Shown here: one piece after another, positions 32,321-43,533 of the stretch
How the letters are laid out: each line of letters starts with the position of its first letter
Numbering within the stretch: position 1 is the stretch's first letter
Origin: Euclidia mi
Lineage: Eukaryota > Arthropoda > Insecta > Lepidoptera > Erebidae
NCBI GenBank assembly: GCA_944739405.2
Contig: OX123186.2
Location: 92,235,034-92,299,033 of the forward strand
DNA length: 64,000 nucleotides
Reading direction: 5' to 3'
Program-made: the position numbers and the translations under genes
The notes under the pieces: model-generated
What the model saw: the letters and a program-made list of their open reading frames with translations, nothing else
Databases searched by the model: none
What the model was told of the DNA's origin: nothing

Positions 32321-32896
32321 GATTTTAAACTTTCGCGATTAGTATACATTATACAAGGTTATATAGCGGTTTTTTTGCCAACGTTTCGGCTGACTTGCTT
32401 CAGCCGTGGTCGCGGCGGGACTGGTGAGCTCAGCGCCGTCCTTGTGTTGTGCGAGTTTTGGCACCTACCCTCACTGGATTTTTATTTTTGTTTTTAACCG
32501 CACTGTCGGTACCTCGACACACTACACTAATGACGTCTACACACTGTTGAGCTGTATCATTGCGGCGGTGTTTACACTATTGATGACTGGATTCCAAGTT
32601 GTTGATAATCTCAATCCATCCTCCCGGTTGAAATTCTTGTGTTTTTTGATTTCAACCGCTTCACGCACTATCCTGGAGTAATAGTGACGTTCGGTGGACA
32701 AGACTTGTGGTTGATGTAGTTCTATCCAGTGGTTTGGTCCAGACTCCAATAAATGTTCAGCTATAGCGGACTTATTTACTTGTCGATTTTTCACAGCTGC
32801 GATATGTTCATTGACCCTTTCCGCAATTATATACACACAAATAAAATTGGAGTGTCTGTTTGTAATATTAAAATAACCGCTTTTTACTAAATTCAT
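32321..32896 (-). pseudogene. Penelope-like element, 3' end with endonuclease C-terminus
   Basis: The minus-strand frame (32537-32896) reads V-N-E-H, KSAIAEHLLESG, VREAVEIKKHKNFNREDGLR and L-S-T-T-W-N-P, the conserved C-terminal block of Penelope GIY-YIG endonucleases. The downstream stretch with gccgaaacgttggcaaaaaa fits their 3' region. The 5' part is cut off by the Helitron-like repeat at 32890. A short piece of the same 3' end is at 44263-44324. Confidence 0.78.
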
Positions 32897-33120
32897 ATGG
32901 ATGGATATACACGGTACATATACCGAAATGACATTTTTTTTAATTTTTGTCTGTCTGTCTGTTTGTTCTCGCTAATCTCTAGAACGGCTGGACCGATTTT
33001 GACGGGACTTTGACTGGCGGATAGCTGATGTACCAAGGAGTAACTTAGGTTATAATTTAACCGGGTACGCGAAGTAGTTCCCTCAGGACGCGGGTGAAAC
33101 CGCGGGAAACAGCTAGTAGT
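32890..33120 (+). repeat. Helitron-like non-autonomous repeat
   Basis: From atggatggatatacacggta through gtctgtctgtctgtttgttc, gctggaccgattttgacggg, to gtgaaaccgcgggaaacagc and CTAGT. The GC stem followed by CTAG matches a Helitron 3' end; class inferred. Confidence 0.6.
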
Positions 33121-33253
33121 CTATAAATAAAGTCCTTTTATCCGATCCTTAACTGTTATATTCATTGTCTTATGTATTTTCCGACATGTTTAGATATTTA
33201 TTGTGTGTTTTAATGCATTTTGTATACGTAAGGTTTGGCAAAAATAAATAATT

Positions 33254-34010
33254 ATGGACTTACTAACTTCAATAAAGTTCTTAATGTACGCTGATGACTT
33301 GAAGGTATTTAAAGTAATACGAACTTTGGAAGACTGTCAGTATCTTCAGGAGGACTTAGACAGACTAACTGCCTATTGTATAGACAATAAACTGCATTTT
33401 AGTATTCCCAAATGTAACTACATCCATTTCACTAAGAATACTTCCATCGTCAACTTCAATTATAACCTAAACTGTAAACCATTAAATAATATCTTTATAG
33501 TAAAGGATCTGGGTGTTCTCTTTGATGCTAAATTGTCCTTAAACCAGCATATAGAAGCCATAGTCAATAGAGCCTTTAAGATGTATGGATTCGTGATGAG
33601 ATCTTCCACTGAATTTAAGCGTGTCTCAATCTATCTCTATTTGTACAAGACGCTCATTGTGCTCATTGTTCTCAGTTAGAATATACGGTCCCTATTTGGA
33701 AACCCTTTTACCAAAAGTACGTGGTTGCAATAGAGAGGGTACAGCGAAAATACCTCCGTGCCATACACTACAAATGTAGCAGGACTAAGACTTATCTCTC
33801 ATAGTCCCAACTTCTAGATAAGTACAAGCTTATCAGCTTGGAAAATCGGCGCAAATACCTTGAGGCCAACGTTCTTCATGACATCGTCCATAATCACTTT
33901 GATGCCATCGATTTGACGAGTAAACTGTGCTATTCTGCCCCCGAACAATTCACGTGCGTCAGGTCCGTGCACGTACTCTGTTTGCTTTAAACCCGTGTCG
34001 TACGAACTCT
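33254..34010 (+). pseudogene. LINE reverse transcriptase C-terminal remnant
   Basis: The open frame (33254-33679) starts with FLMYADDLKVF, the catalytic Asp pair, then the LHFSIPKCNYIHF and KDLGVLFDAKLSLNQHI blocks typical of Jockey/CR1-like non-LTR RTs. After a frameshift the text continues with TVPIWKPFYQK and IERVQRKYLR to about 34000. No 5' part. Confidence 0.8.
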
Positions 34011-34717
34011 GACCTGCAGCCCTATTTATAAAATGTTGGAATTAAAAATAAAAGGAAAATTTAAAGCAAATATTATAAAAAAAGTATCTGAATTGTTATG
34101 TTATAAAATTATTTATTGCACGATTATATTAAATGAAGTTGTTTTTAATATAAATAGTGGTAAACAACAAAATTGTTGCTAGTCCATTTTTTGAAAGTAT
34201 ATTATAAGTATTGTATAAATATTTGTTTTTGGTAATGCTCGTCTAGTGGCAACCACTAGCCTTTCAAATATGTAGTATCTGAGCATAATGTAGTGGACTG
34301 CAACATTACTACTAAGTTTTTGTTAGCATTATGTCATGATATATGTCGGAGTTGTATAATAACCCTAATAAATAAGTAAATAATTATTATTTAAGTAATT
34401 CAGATTAAGATGTTGATAATACTTATAATTATTATCGTACGTAGGTATGTATTTTGTTACTTTGCCAAGATCTTGTGTAACGGCAACTATCGGTTGTCAA
34501 AAAATAGATGCCTAACCAAAATTCTCTCAATAGAACCAAAAAATCATTGTGTAATTCATGTATGTGTTTTGCTTCTCTTTTTTTTCTTGACTGATAAAAT
34601 ATATGGAAATAATATAGGTACTTTTAAGATGACACGATATTATTACATATACCTATACCTATCTGTGTACTCACAAGTACATTACCATACTTATGCTATA
34701 ATAACGATCCTAATAAG
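34011..34717. other. AT-rich spacer between LINE remnants
   Basis: No gene. The hydrophobic frame at 34410-34877 overlaps the next LINE in another frame and has no domain. Confidence 0.4.
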
Positions 34718-36079
34718 TTGTACAATTCTTTCTTTGACATGTACTGTACTATATTCAATTCTATCTTTGTCCGTAAGAGGATCTCAGTTGCTGGTACTAC
34801 ATCCTTCAGTGAATGGGCAACCACTAGAATTTATAAAAGTAGAAATAAGCTTTATGAATTATATGAACAGAAAGTAATTAATAAAAATGATGAACAATTT
34901 TGTCAATATGTAAGAAATTATTCCAAGTTATTTAAAAAAAATTGTCGTGAAGCTAAGACACTTTATTTAAAATCAAAAATTAAAAACAGTGACAATAAAA
35001 TAAAAGCAACGTGGGATATTATAAACAATGAGACTGGAAGGGTCAAGATTAAAAGTAACGATTACACTCTTCAATTAAATAAAAAGATATTAAAGTCAGA
35101 TTTTGAGGTTGCCACAGCATTTGAAAATTTCTTCACAGACATTCCAGTCTTAACCACTAAATCCCTCAACTCGTCCCCTAATGACACCGAATCTCTATTG
35201 AAACAAAATGTCAATAGGTGTAACATTGAATTTAGTTTTAGTTATGTCACTGACAGAGATATTGTAAAAACTTTTAATACCCTTAATTTGAAGAAGGCTA
35301 GTGATCTTTGGGGCAATTCTGTTGTGATTACGAAATCTATAATCAACACAGTAGCACCGGAACTGGCAATGATTTTCAATAGATGCATTGACTGTGGTGT
35401 GTTTCCTGATCAAATGAAAAGTAGTAAAGTAATTCCTTTATTTAAATCAGGTAGCACATCTGACCCCACAAATTATAGGCCAATATCTGTGCTAACCACG
35501 TTTAGTAAAATTTTTGAAAAATTAATTCTAGATCAGCTTCAAATTCATTTTAATAACAATAAGCTGTTACATGAAAAACAATTTGGTTTTACTAGGGGTC
35601 GCTCAACTACCGATGCTGGAGTTGAGCTTTTAGATAGTATTTTTGATGCCTGGGAGGAGTCGCATGATGCTCTGGGAGTCTTTTGTGACTTATCTAAGGC
35701 TTTTGATTGCGTTTTTCATGAAACATTGATCAGGAAATTACATTACTATGGAGTTAAGAACACTGCTTTGGATCTCCTAACATCATATTTGAGTAATAGG
35801 ATACAGAGAGTTGAGGTAAATGGAAAAGTTTCTATGGGTTCAGTGGTCACAATGGGAGTGCCGCAAGGTTCAATTCTTGGTCCATTCCTTTTCCTTGTAT
35901 ATATTAATGATTTGCCATACATTATGCGAAATAATGAAGAGATAGTGTTATTTGCTGATGATACACCACTTATTTTTAAACTAAGACGACAACAATCAAA
36001 TAATGACGATGTAAATAACGCTCTCTCTAAAGTAGTTCAATGGTTTACAGCTAATAATTTACTGTTAAATGAAAGTTAA
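34718..36079 (+). pseudogene. Non-LTR retrotransposon reverse transcriptase, truncated
   Basis: A 453-codon open frame. From about residue 30 it is RT-like: NYRPISVLTTFSKIFEKLI, CDLSKAFDCVF near residue 321 (first catalytic Asp), GVPQGSILGPFLF near 379, FADD near 411 (catalytic pair). It stops soon after, without thumb or RNase H, and the endonuclease is absent. Jockey/CR1-like. Long and open, hence a fairly young insertion. Confidence 0.85.
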
Positions 36080-36656
36080 ATGTTAATATTATAATTTGAC
36101 AATTCAAAAGTTTAAACAATAGAAAGTCGAGTGGTTTAGTAAATATTAGGCACGTTTTCCTCGTTCCTGTAAAATTCACTGCATCTACCTTAGGTACACG
36201 GTTTTAATCACTGTCAGTTCCACGGTTTCAGAATATCACCGACGATATTATTATTATTTGGTATGAATTGTGAATGAATATTACTCTTGTCTGATGCTCG
36301 ATCTTCGGTGATGTGTTTGGGGAAAAGCAATGTTTCTCAGCATATAAGTAATTGCTGTTGAGTGCATCTACAACTTGCCTTATACAATGCGCGACTAGCG
36401 GTAGTTTGAAGTAAATGTTGCGTGACACCCACTATTCTTTGGTATGACCCTCTAGCCAAAAATCTCAGAGTACAAAGAACCTACAAGAAAACAAACATGA
36501 TCATTTTTAACTTTACCTAGGTATAAGTACATACATTGTATGTATCTTACATATTCATAACTTTATAGTATAGGTACATAGTATGTAATATATATTGATA
36601 TATTTATTTACCTTTACTTCCAAAGGAATACTTTAGTGCCGGTCAATAAGGTAATT
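36080..36656. other. Spacer
   Basis: No recognisable coding segment or repeat family. Confidence 0.4.
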
Positions 36657-37039
36657 CGTCGGGGATAGTGCAAATCCGCGTAACTAGCATTGGATAATAC
36701 CGCGTATCTAACAAATGTAGCCATTTTTAAATTTCGCAGGCATTGCATGTAAGATCCCGATTGCATTGTCAAAGACATGACCTTCATTCGACCAATAAAA
36801 GGCTAGAATTCGCCGAATAACAATACCGCGTATCTACAGCCAGCAATTTGCAATACCGCGTACGTCCCGAGGTTTCATTGAGAACGTGTTTTGTGGTTAA
36901 GTTTTGGTATAATAATAATAATCTAACCCCTGGGGCAGTCCTTATCTCATCATGAGACTAACGCAATCTCAGAGGGCAGAGTTACAGCACTAACAGCTTT
37001 CAAACATCACCTTCATCTCGTGATATAAACAAAAATTGT

Positions 37040-38000
37040 ATTACAGGATGAATAGAAAGCTTATAAACTGCAGGGCAGCTTTGTTGCGAGCTGAATGTGT
37101 GTGGCGACACTGCGGTCCCGAATGCTTCAGAGAGTCGGTCAGGGCCTCTTGATACTTGACTTGATACTTAATGGCACGGGCTGTTTCCGCAACTCCAAGT
37201 CTTGGCGTGTATTTTGCGTACGGATGGGAATGGTCTTGTCATTCGAGCCACCCCAGCTCTTCGAGGAAGGCCAGCAGGCTCTTGATGTGGCCCACTGCTT
37301 CCCTAAGGTGCTGTTTCTGGTCAGGTTCTGCTGCCTGTACTGTGAGACCTCAGGGCAGTCGAGGAGCAGGTGGGCTGCCGTCTCGTCTGCTGCCATACAG
37401 GCTCTGCACAGCAGGCTGTCGGTAATTCCTATAGTAAATAGGTGCTTATTAAAGGATCCATGTCCTGTATAGGCGGCCGCGACCCTCCGAAGTTGTTGCT
37501 TGGACAGCCGGAGGACTTGTTTGGCTATCTTACCGTCTACTGCAGGAAAAGCTTCCTTGGCCTGCCTGCATGTTTCGATACCAATCCAGGACTGGTTGTG
37601 CTGGGTCCTGGTTCTATTACTTACCAGGTTGCGATAAAAACCAGAAGGAAGGGAAATAATGGCTTCGGGTCCCGCCACTCTAAAGTGGCCCCTCTTCTGG
37701 CAAGTACGTCGGCTGCGTCATTCCCTCTTGAGCCACTGTGGCCCTTGATCCATTGCAGTGTTAATTTGTTTAGTTTACCTACCTCTGTTAGTTTCTGATG
37801 GCATTCTAGTGTGAGTGCCGAGGTGAGGCTGAAAGGACAGCCATACTATCTGAGAGGATCCTAATGGATCGTTCTCTTACCTCACGTGCCATGATTGCTG
37901 TGGCAACTAGGATTAAGCCAAAGCATTCGGCCTGGTAGACCGTGTTATAGGCTCCCATTGGTGCTGCGATGTTGATGTTTATGTCTTCGGAGAATCAGGC
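37040..38000 (-). pseudogene. LINE RNase H domain and 3' part, nested
   Basis: On the minus strand: AYNTVYQAECFGLI and RILSDSMAVL (RNase H strand and Asp), then after a frameshift LQWIKGHSGSRGNDAADVLA (second RNase H signature with catalytic Asp), another shift, then an open frame 37678-37139 with RLSKQQLRRVAAAYTGHG and a zinc-like C-R-A-C ... H-L-L-L-D-C. An R1-like non-LTR element with RNase H is most likely. At least two frameshifts. Confidence 0.75.
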
Positions 38001-38640
38001 CTCGTCTCCGGTTTTCCTTTATTGGCTGGTTGGCAGGACTCTCAACTCCGGCTTGCCTTGGTCGGCCGGAGGGAAGCCGCAAGAGCTACTAGCTCGGGGG
38101 CGGAATTGTCATTATCAAGGGCGTAACTACGGGGAAACCCGCTCCGGGGTCTCCGTTGTCACGAAAGGTGAAACCGGTGCCGCACCGCTCGTCACCCCTA
38201 GCCACCCTCACCGGTGTTGCCTTCTGGCTGCCTTTATGGTAGAGTTTGTTTGCTTTGGGGGCTGTTTAGAGAGGGCCCATCCAGTGAGTTGGCGAGTCAC
38301 CACCTGCCATGCAGACGGATACCAGAGTATTACTGGCAGGTACCGTTTTTCATCCATAGTCATCATATTACCAATCCATTGAACACCCATTCCCATAACC
38401 TAATTAAATTAATTTAGTCTCTACATCATAGTAATAGTCCTACACGTGCTGCGGCTAGTCCATAGCTGTACTCAGTAGTGTAGTTGTGGAGGCACCGCGG
38501 CATGTGTCACATCCTATTTAGATTAAAATTCTCTATGGACCTCTGCACTTTGGATCCATATCCCCGTGTAAGCCTCCCAAAGGTCCGGTTATTTTTTTAA
38601 CACCAAATGTTAGAAGAATAGCGGTGTAACAGAGATACAT
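38001..38640. repeat. GC-rich repeat-like DNA
   Basis: GC content rises sharply here (cggcttgccttggtcggccg, ctccggggtctccgttgtc). No domain in any frame. Probably part of the nested retroelement. Confidence 0.4.
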
Positions 38641-39813
38641 TAATCTTTATTTTGCTCACAATTACACATGCTTAATAGATACATTTACATAGAAGTAAAA
38701 CATTGAACATAGTTGTAACTCAGACAGTGAGGACTGGTGTCTGAGATAGTCGTAAACCTGTAGTAGGTACAGATCGCCAGGCCCATCCTGTGGAACCGAA
38801 CAAATTATTATGACAAGTCAATTAACTTGCAAATTTCCAAACAAAACTGCATTATGAAAATGGGAATTAAAAGATGAAAATCATTAAATAACTGTTCAAA
38901 AATACTTTGATTAATAAATAAAAGTTATCGTTGTAAAAACAGCGCTTAAAAGCTGATAAAGATCTGATTTTGTAGGTCGTATTTTGCTTTTATTTATTAA
39001 ATATTATTTGTAAAATTAGCTCCCAGTTTGATTTAAAAAACCGCGTATCTGACTGTTAGCTTCCCTTTTGATAAGATTGTGGTTAAATAAAAACCGCGTA
39101 AGTAGCATAGCGGCTATATTAATCATTGTATCGCATAATTTATAATGAAAATATATAGAAAACATAAATTTTTACTCGCTATGTAAATATGAAATCAACT
39201 GGATTTAAATTAACGATATTAAAAAGTTTCAACTCTCCCCTGTAAAATTAGATCTTATGCAGATAGGCAGTATTATCCAATGCTAGTTACGCGTATTTGC
39301 ACTATCCCCGACGGTATGTAGGTATACGTAAATCCTGACAAAGCTTAGGTACAAAAAGTAACTAACTTAGTCAAGTCGAAATCTCTCAATAAATATCTAA
39401 CAACGCCGGCATATGACTTATTTCCTCCAAACACTGACGAGATTTATTTCTTTTATTCCGCCTTAGCCTTAGCACCTTAGCACAATAGCCTTAATGTATT
39501 CATAATTATCACAAAAATAATGTAATTATAAAAAGAATAAATATTTAATTATGAGGTAGTAAATGTAGTGTATACGTACTAATTAAATAAATATTTAATT
39601 AGTAGGTATTTTGACCTTTAATAGTATAATATATGTATATATTATACTATTTGGGTCAAATTAAAACGCGTTTCTACTTAAAATTTGCGCGGTTCTCACC
39701 CTTTGCGTTAGGTACCTATTTTCTTCCTTTCTTCCTTTACACATGACAATGTAAATATTGCACGATTAGTTTACATAAAAAAAATAGTTTAAAAACTATA
39801 ACCTTGAAATCAT
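38641..39813. other. Right part of TIR element and AT-rich flank
   Basis: Up to 39313 this is the right side of the TIR element. After it comes AT-rich DNA with a short direct repeat (aattaaataaatatttaatta type, 39544 and 39582) and a TA palindrome near 39622-39648. Confidence 0.4.
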
Positions 39814-40028
39814 CTGAAAAGGACGAAACAAGAAAATAGCTCATTCAGATATAAACCTAGAGCCGTGGTCGCTTCTATTGGAAATTATTATCCATGTAGG
39901 TGCCTGCCACGTTTGTTTCATGCAGGTTAGGTATTCCTGGCACCCACATTAGGTAGGTATACAATAGGTGCGACCACGGCTCTAGCTTTATACCTGAATG
40001 AGCTATTTTCTTGTTTCGTCCTTTTCAG
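39814..40028. mobile_element. Foldback MITE with 59-base arms
   Basis: Arms at 39814-39872 and 39970-40028 match at 57 of 59 positions (ctgaaaaggacgaaacaaga at the outer end). A 97-base loop with no coding potential. A transcript would form a strong hairpin. Confidence 0.75.
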
Positions 40029-40798
40029 ATCCCCTTTTTTAAATTAAGTTATCGTGATTATGACTCTTTGAAGATCTTGTAGCCTTTGTTATTAATCAGT
40101 ATGAAATCATTTATGTTCTAAACATATATGGCATATATGGCAGCTTTTGAATTGAAATAAACCATGATGATGATCTGATACAGTTACCATTTTCATCAAT
40201 TTTGGTATTTTATTACGATCCTTGATAGAGTCGTTTCCTCGCTTGTCTATGTCAATACTTCAATCATTAAGTCTGTATGTTGCTAGTATGGTGCACAAAA
40301 ATATACCTATTCAGACCAGATGTTAGAGTCCACTATATACCAGGCCAGATGTTAGAGTCCACTATAGACAGTAGATGTTTTCATCAAAAAACTAGTCAAT
40401 TCTTTTTTTATCACTAGTTGTTCGGTAGCTGATCTGAGATTAATAGAACGAATTCATTTAATTATGAATCTATTATAGTACCATGTTTATACCGCCGGTC
40501 GTTTATCGGTGACTGAAAAAATATATATTTAAAACATTTCATCAATCGTGTTTGATATTGGTTGTGGTCGCTAATGCATTGAGATTTTTGGCAGATGCTC
40601 TTTTGCTTATTAACATCGGAACAAGTCGTATATTTACATGTTACGTACTTGTTGTGGGATTCTATTTCCAAGATACTTGTATTGTATTTGGATAGTTAAT
40701 TTGAGTAGTTCTGTCGTTGAAAAAGTTAAGTGAGTTTTCTCAGCATTTGCTGCTTTTTACTTCTTTATGTTTGATTTAAAATTTTAACATAATTTTAG
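40029..40798. other. Spacer
   Basis: Contains a 17-base direct repeat (ccagatgttagagtccacta, at 40316 and 40344). No coding segment. Confidence 0.45.
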
Positions 40799-41009
40799 GT
40801 GTAAAGTTTTTCACAACGGCTCGCGGTTGCCGTGCGATTCGGTGTGGTGGCCAGAAATATTACAAGACGAAGGGAAAAAAGGCATAGTTTCCTGGATATG
40901 TCAAAATAAACATGTGTGTAGTCGGAAAATCAAAACTCGTGCTAGTAACGTTATTGGGTTCTTCAATGAACATTCTAAAACGTGCCTTTCGTTATTAGAT
41001 AACGAATGA
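40799..41009 (+). pseudogene. mod(mdg4): Divergent FLYWCH-like exon L1 (one-base frameshift)
   Basis: Acceptor taattttag ends at 40798. First frame: VKFFTTARGCRAIRCGGQKY, YKTKGKK, then a stop. One base is missing in the AAAAAA run at 40875-40880; the other frame then continues GIVSWICQNKHVCSRKIKTR and so on to TGA at 41007-41009. W-x-C and a Cys six residues later are present, but the closing H-x-H is E-H-S, unlike the rest of the array. The frameshift lies in a homopolymer, so a sequencing error is possible. Confidence 0.65.
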
Positions 41010-41474
41010 AACTTATGTTTTTATGGTTTTTATTAGGACTTGCAATGTGTATATTCCTACTACAAATAATGATAAATAGTCAATTTCAATAATTCCATGT
41101 AATATTGGAGTCCATATATTTATTAACATGAGATTTTTTACAAATGGTAGAGAATTTGTTTTGTAAATTGCGACACATGAATTGTAAATTTATGTTGGTA
41201 AATAAAATTTTTATCTGTTGCTCACTGCAGTATTTTGGGTTCATTCACTTATTCCTAAAAGGGCCACTACTTTAGTAATCAGGCAACTGATATTGTTATG
41301 AATTCTTAGAATTATAATTCTTCGAAAAAATTTAATTGCTTTTAGTAGGTATATAACACACAGTATTGGTAAGGATAATAATGCTTTGAATCAAAAATAT
41401 TTTGACAATTACTCTTTTTGCTGTTTTAACTTACTAATATTTCATCAAAATTATATTCGCACGTGCTCTTTTAG
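41010..41474. other. Spacer
   Basis: AATAAAA near 41201 could end transcripts of L1. Nothing else. Confidence 0.4.
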
Positions 41475-41649
41475 GGAGCCCTGAGTTTTTAGAACGGCCC
41501 GCGGTTATTTTACCGGTGTAAAGTATTACAAGAACTACGAAGGCAAAGATGGCGTAATATCCTGGCTCTGCCAAAATAAACAAATCTGCAATCGACGGAT
41601 CAAAACTCAATATGCCAAAATTATTGAGTTCTGCAAAGAACATTCTTAG
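41475..41649 (+). pseudogene. mod(mdg4): Divergent FLYWCH-like exon L2 (early stop)
   Basis: Acceptor gctcttttag ends at 41474. In the array's phase the third codon is TGA (41483-41485), then VFRTARGYFTGVKYYKNYEG, KDGVISWLCQNKQ, I-C-N-R-R-I-K-T, and K-E-H-S with TAG at 41647-41649. Sister of exon L1: both have S-W-[IL]-C-Q-N-K and E-H-S. The body is well conserved despite the early stop, so an alternative acceptor or an assembly error should be considered. Confidence 0.62.
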
Positions 41650-42326
41650 CCTGTTTATTGTTAACAAACAAGGAATAAAATTGCCTTCACCTGGTCTTTC
41701 AGGTTATTATAGTGTTTAAGTATGAAATAAGGTGTGTCAATGCTAAAGAGCCTGATTTATTTTTTCTTTCTTTTGTCTCACACTGATCTCAAACTTAGCA
41801 GCGCTTGTACTATGGCAAGCAGACAATTGGTAAATGTACCTATGTACTTATTATTATAATACACATTGAGATATATTACAAAGCGAATAATCGTGTTCAA
41901 CATACAAATATTTTTCTGGGTGGAAACCTAACCCTGAAAGCCTTTTGATTAGTAGTTATGGTCATATTGTTTTACGTGTTTAATAAACCCCGCCTTGCCT
42001 ATTTATGTACATTATTTTGTGTTCCGATTTCTGAATATTATATTTGATACAGAATAACATGTGTATAATTTTCATTTATATATAATATACTAATTTGGTA
42101 TGGTGAAGTTTTCGTTCATTAGTTTGGTGGTGCTATTAATATTTTAGTACTTGGTAATCTCTCTCAAGTTTTCATACATCAGAAATGAAAGTAATGTTAT
42201 GAAACATTTAATTTTTTGAATAATAAAGTGTAATGTATTATATCTACTTTCTTCACAGTCCTATGTGGACACATACTATGTAGGTACGCTTAATCTGCAT
42301 AGGTTTTATTGGTTTTCTAATTTTAG
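41650..42326. other. Spacer
   Basis: AT-rich, several AATAAA-like sites (e.g. near 41673 and 42221). No coding segment. Confidence 0.4.
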
Positions 42327-42562
42327 GTTCTAAAAAGAAGCAAGAGAAAAGAGGCAGACATATCAAGGTCGGTAAAACAGTCATCTTTGTAGAAGATTGC
42401 AGTGATGCGTCTGAAGGAATACCTGAAAAAGTGACTTATAAACATAAGAAATATCAAAATAAAAAGCAACGTAAATATGCTTCTAAATATAATGATTTAA
42501 ATGATGAAGACTACGATACGGACGATACAATGGAACGACTTAATTTACTGGACATGCTTTAG
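42327..42562 (+). CDS. mod(mdg4): Non-FLYWCH alternative 3' exon M (basic then acidic tail)
   Basis: Acceptor ttttctaattttag ends at 42326, GT completes the codon, the same phase as the FLYWCH exons. 77 residues: SKKKQEKRGRHIKVGKTVIF, then VEDCSDASEG, a Lys/Tyr-rich stretch (YKHKKYQNKKQRKYASKY), and an acidic end DLNDEDYDTDDTMERLNLLD, M-L, stop at 42560-42562. No Cys/His finger. The basic run could be a nuclear signal. AATAAAATAAAATAAA follows at 42608. It has no ATG start, so it is visible only as a spliced exon. I do not recognise the family. Confidence 0.7.
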
Positions 42563-42744
42563 GAAACGCTAAGGAAATGCGACCAATTTTTGTATAATGG
42601 TTGATTTAATAAAATAAAATAAATGTTATCTGTGTCTTATTACTAAATCATAAGTAAACAGATCATGCTACATTTTAATATTATTGCGTTGATTATGATC
42701 TGGCAATTTAATTTGTTGTCATTAAAATCGTGTTGTAATTTTAG

Positions 42745-43013
42745 ATTCTAGAAACAGGCAGATAAGAGCAGACATCAAAATTGAGCCAATCGATGAATCC
42801 GAAGTGATGTTAGAAGACCGTAACAGCCTCATCGCAGAACCGAGGGAAGAATCTGAGAGTGATAATAGTGAGGTTGTTGATAACGACGAAGGGTTAACTT
42901 GTAATGAAGATGGTGAAAGTGAACATGATGTAAACAATAGCGATGAAGTGGAAATTGGTGAAGATTATGATTCTGATGAAGAATTTGAATTACTCTTATA
43001 TTCATTGTTTTAG
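42745..43013 (+). CDS. mod(mdg4): Non-FLYWCH acidic alternative 3' exon N with sumoylation-type motif
   Basis: Acceptor tgtaattttag ends at 42744, AT completes the codon. 88 residues: SRNRQIRADIKIEPIDESEV, then Glu/Asp/Ser-rich text (EESESDNSEVVDNDEG, GEDYDSDEEFE) ending LLLYSLF, stop at 43011-43013. I-K-I-E fits the Psi-K-x-E sumoylation consensus, and E-P-I-D extends it in the usual negatively charged direction. The C-terminal L-L-Y-S-L-F is a short hydrophobic end. Very strongly acidic, no zinc ligands. Intrinsically disordered by composition. Confidence 0.7.
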
Positions 43014-43369
43014 AATATTAGTAACGATCAAACACTTTTCTTAGATTTTTCACAGGTATACTAGAACAATATCTCATACCTAAAAAATAGATATTTCTCT
43101 TAATAATGTTTAATTATGCAATTTAATAAATGTATAACGATCTGATTATAAAAACAGTATTTTCAACGCTTTATTGCCTGATGACCGCGTTTGCGGTTAT
43201 AAATCGTGCTAGGCCATATGATAGTAGCACAATTTCTAGATGAGTGCGATAACCATAAAGCCTCAACAAAACCTTGATGAAGCCTTTCGCGTACATAATC
43301 TAAGCAAACCGGTCGTGACCTTATCATTTGGTAGACTAGTACTTTAGTGCCTTTCTTTTTTTTATTTAG

Positions 43370-43533
43370 GAACAAAACTTAGCACTACAGATGAAATAAA
43401 AATTGAAGAAGTAACTGATGATAAAAGCGTGGCAGTAGAAGCAGAAATTGAAAGTGATATTAGCTCCTCATTGGAAGAAGAAGAAGAATTTCCTGATATG
43501 TATCCTGATACAAGTAGCGATGACGAAGAATAA
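43370..43533 (+). CDS. mod(mdg4): Non-FLYWCH acidic alternative 3' exon O with sumoylation-type motif
   Basis: Acceptor ttttatttag ends at 43369, GA completes the codon. 53 residues: TKLSTTDEIKIEEVTDDKSV, then AEIESDISSSLEEEEEFPDM and SSDDEE at the end, TAA at 43531-43533. It repeats the I-K-I-E motif and acidic character of exon N at shorter length, so both may be relatives. GAAATAAAATTA about 50 bases on is a plausible poly(A) signal. Confidence 0.68.

Larger units (their letters stand above)
36657..39313. mobile_element. 2.66 kb TIR element with nested LINE
   Basis: Left end cgtcggggatagtgcaaatc, right end its complement; about 45 bases of inverted repeat with three or so mismatches. The decamer ccgcgtatct or a close form recurs inside both ends (near 36699, 36831, 36857, 39041, 39095), which looks like subterminal binding sites. 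The middle is taken up by a minus-strand LINE piece (37040-38000) and GC-rich DNA. No transposase for the TIR element itself. Confidence 0.72.

Noticed and set aside
34410..34877. Hydrophobic 155-codon frame upstream of the reverse transcriptase
   Set aside because: AT-rich composition explains it, it overlaps the RT frame, and no transposon ORF1 features are seen.
43163..43375. Minus-strand frame over the acceptor of exon O
   Set aside because: It runs across the intron end and lacks conserved features.
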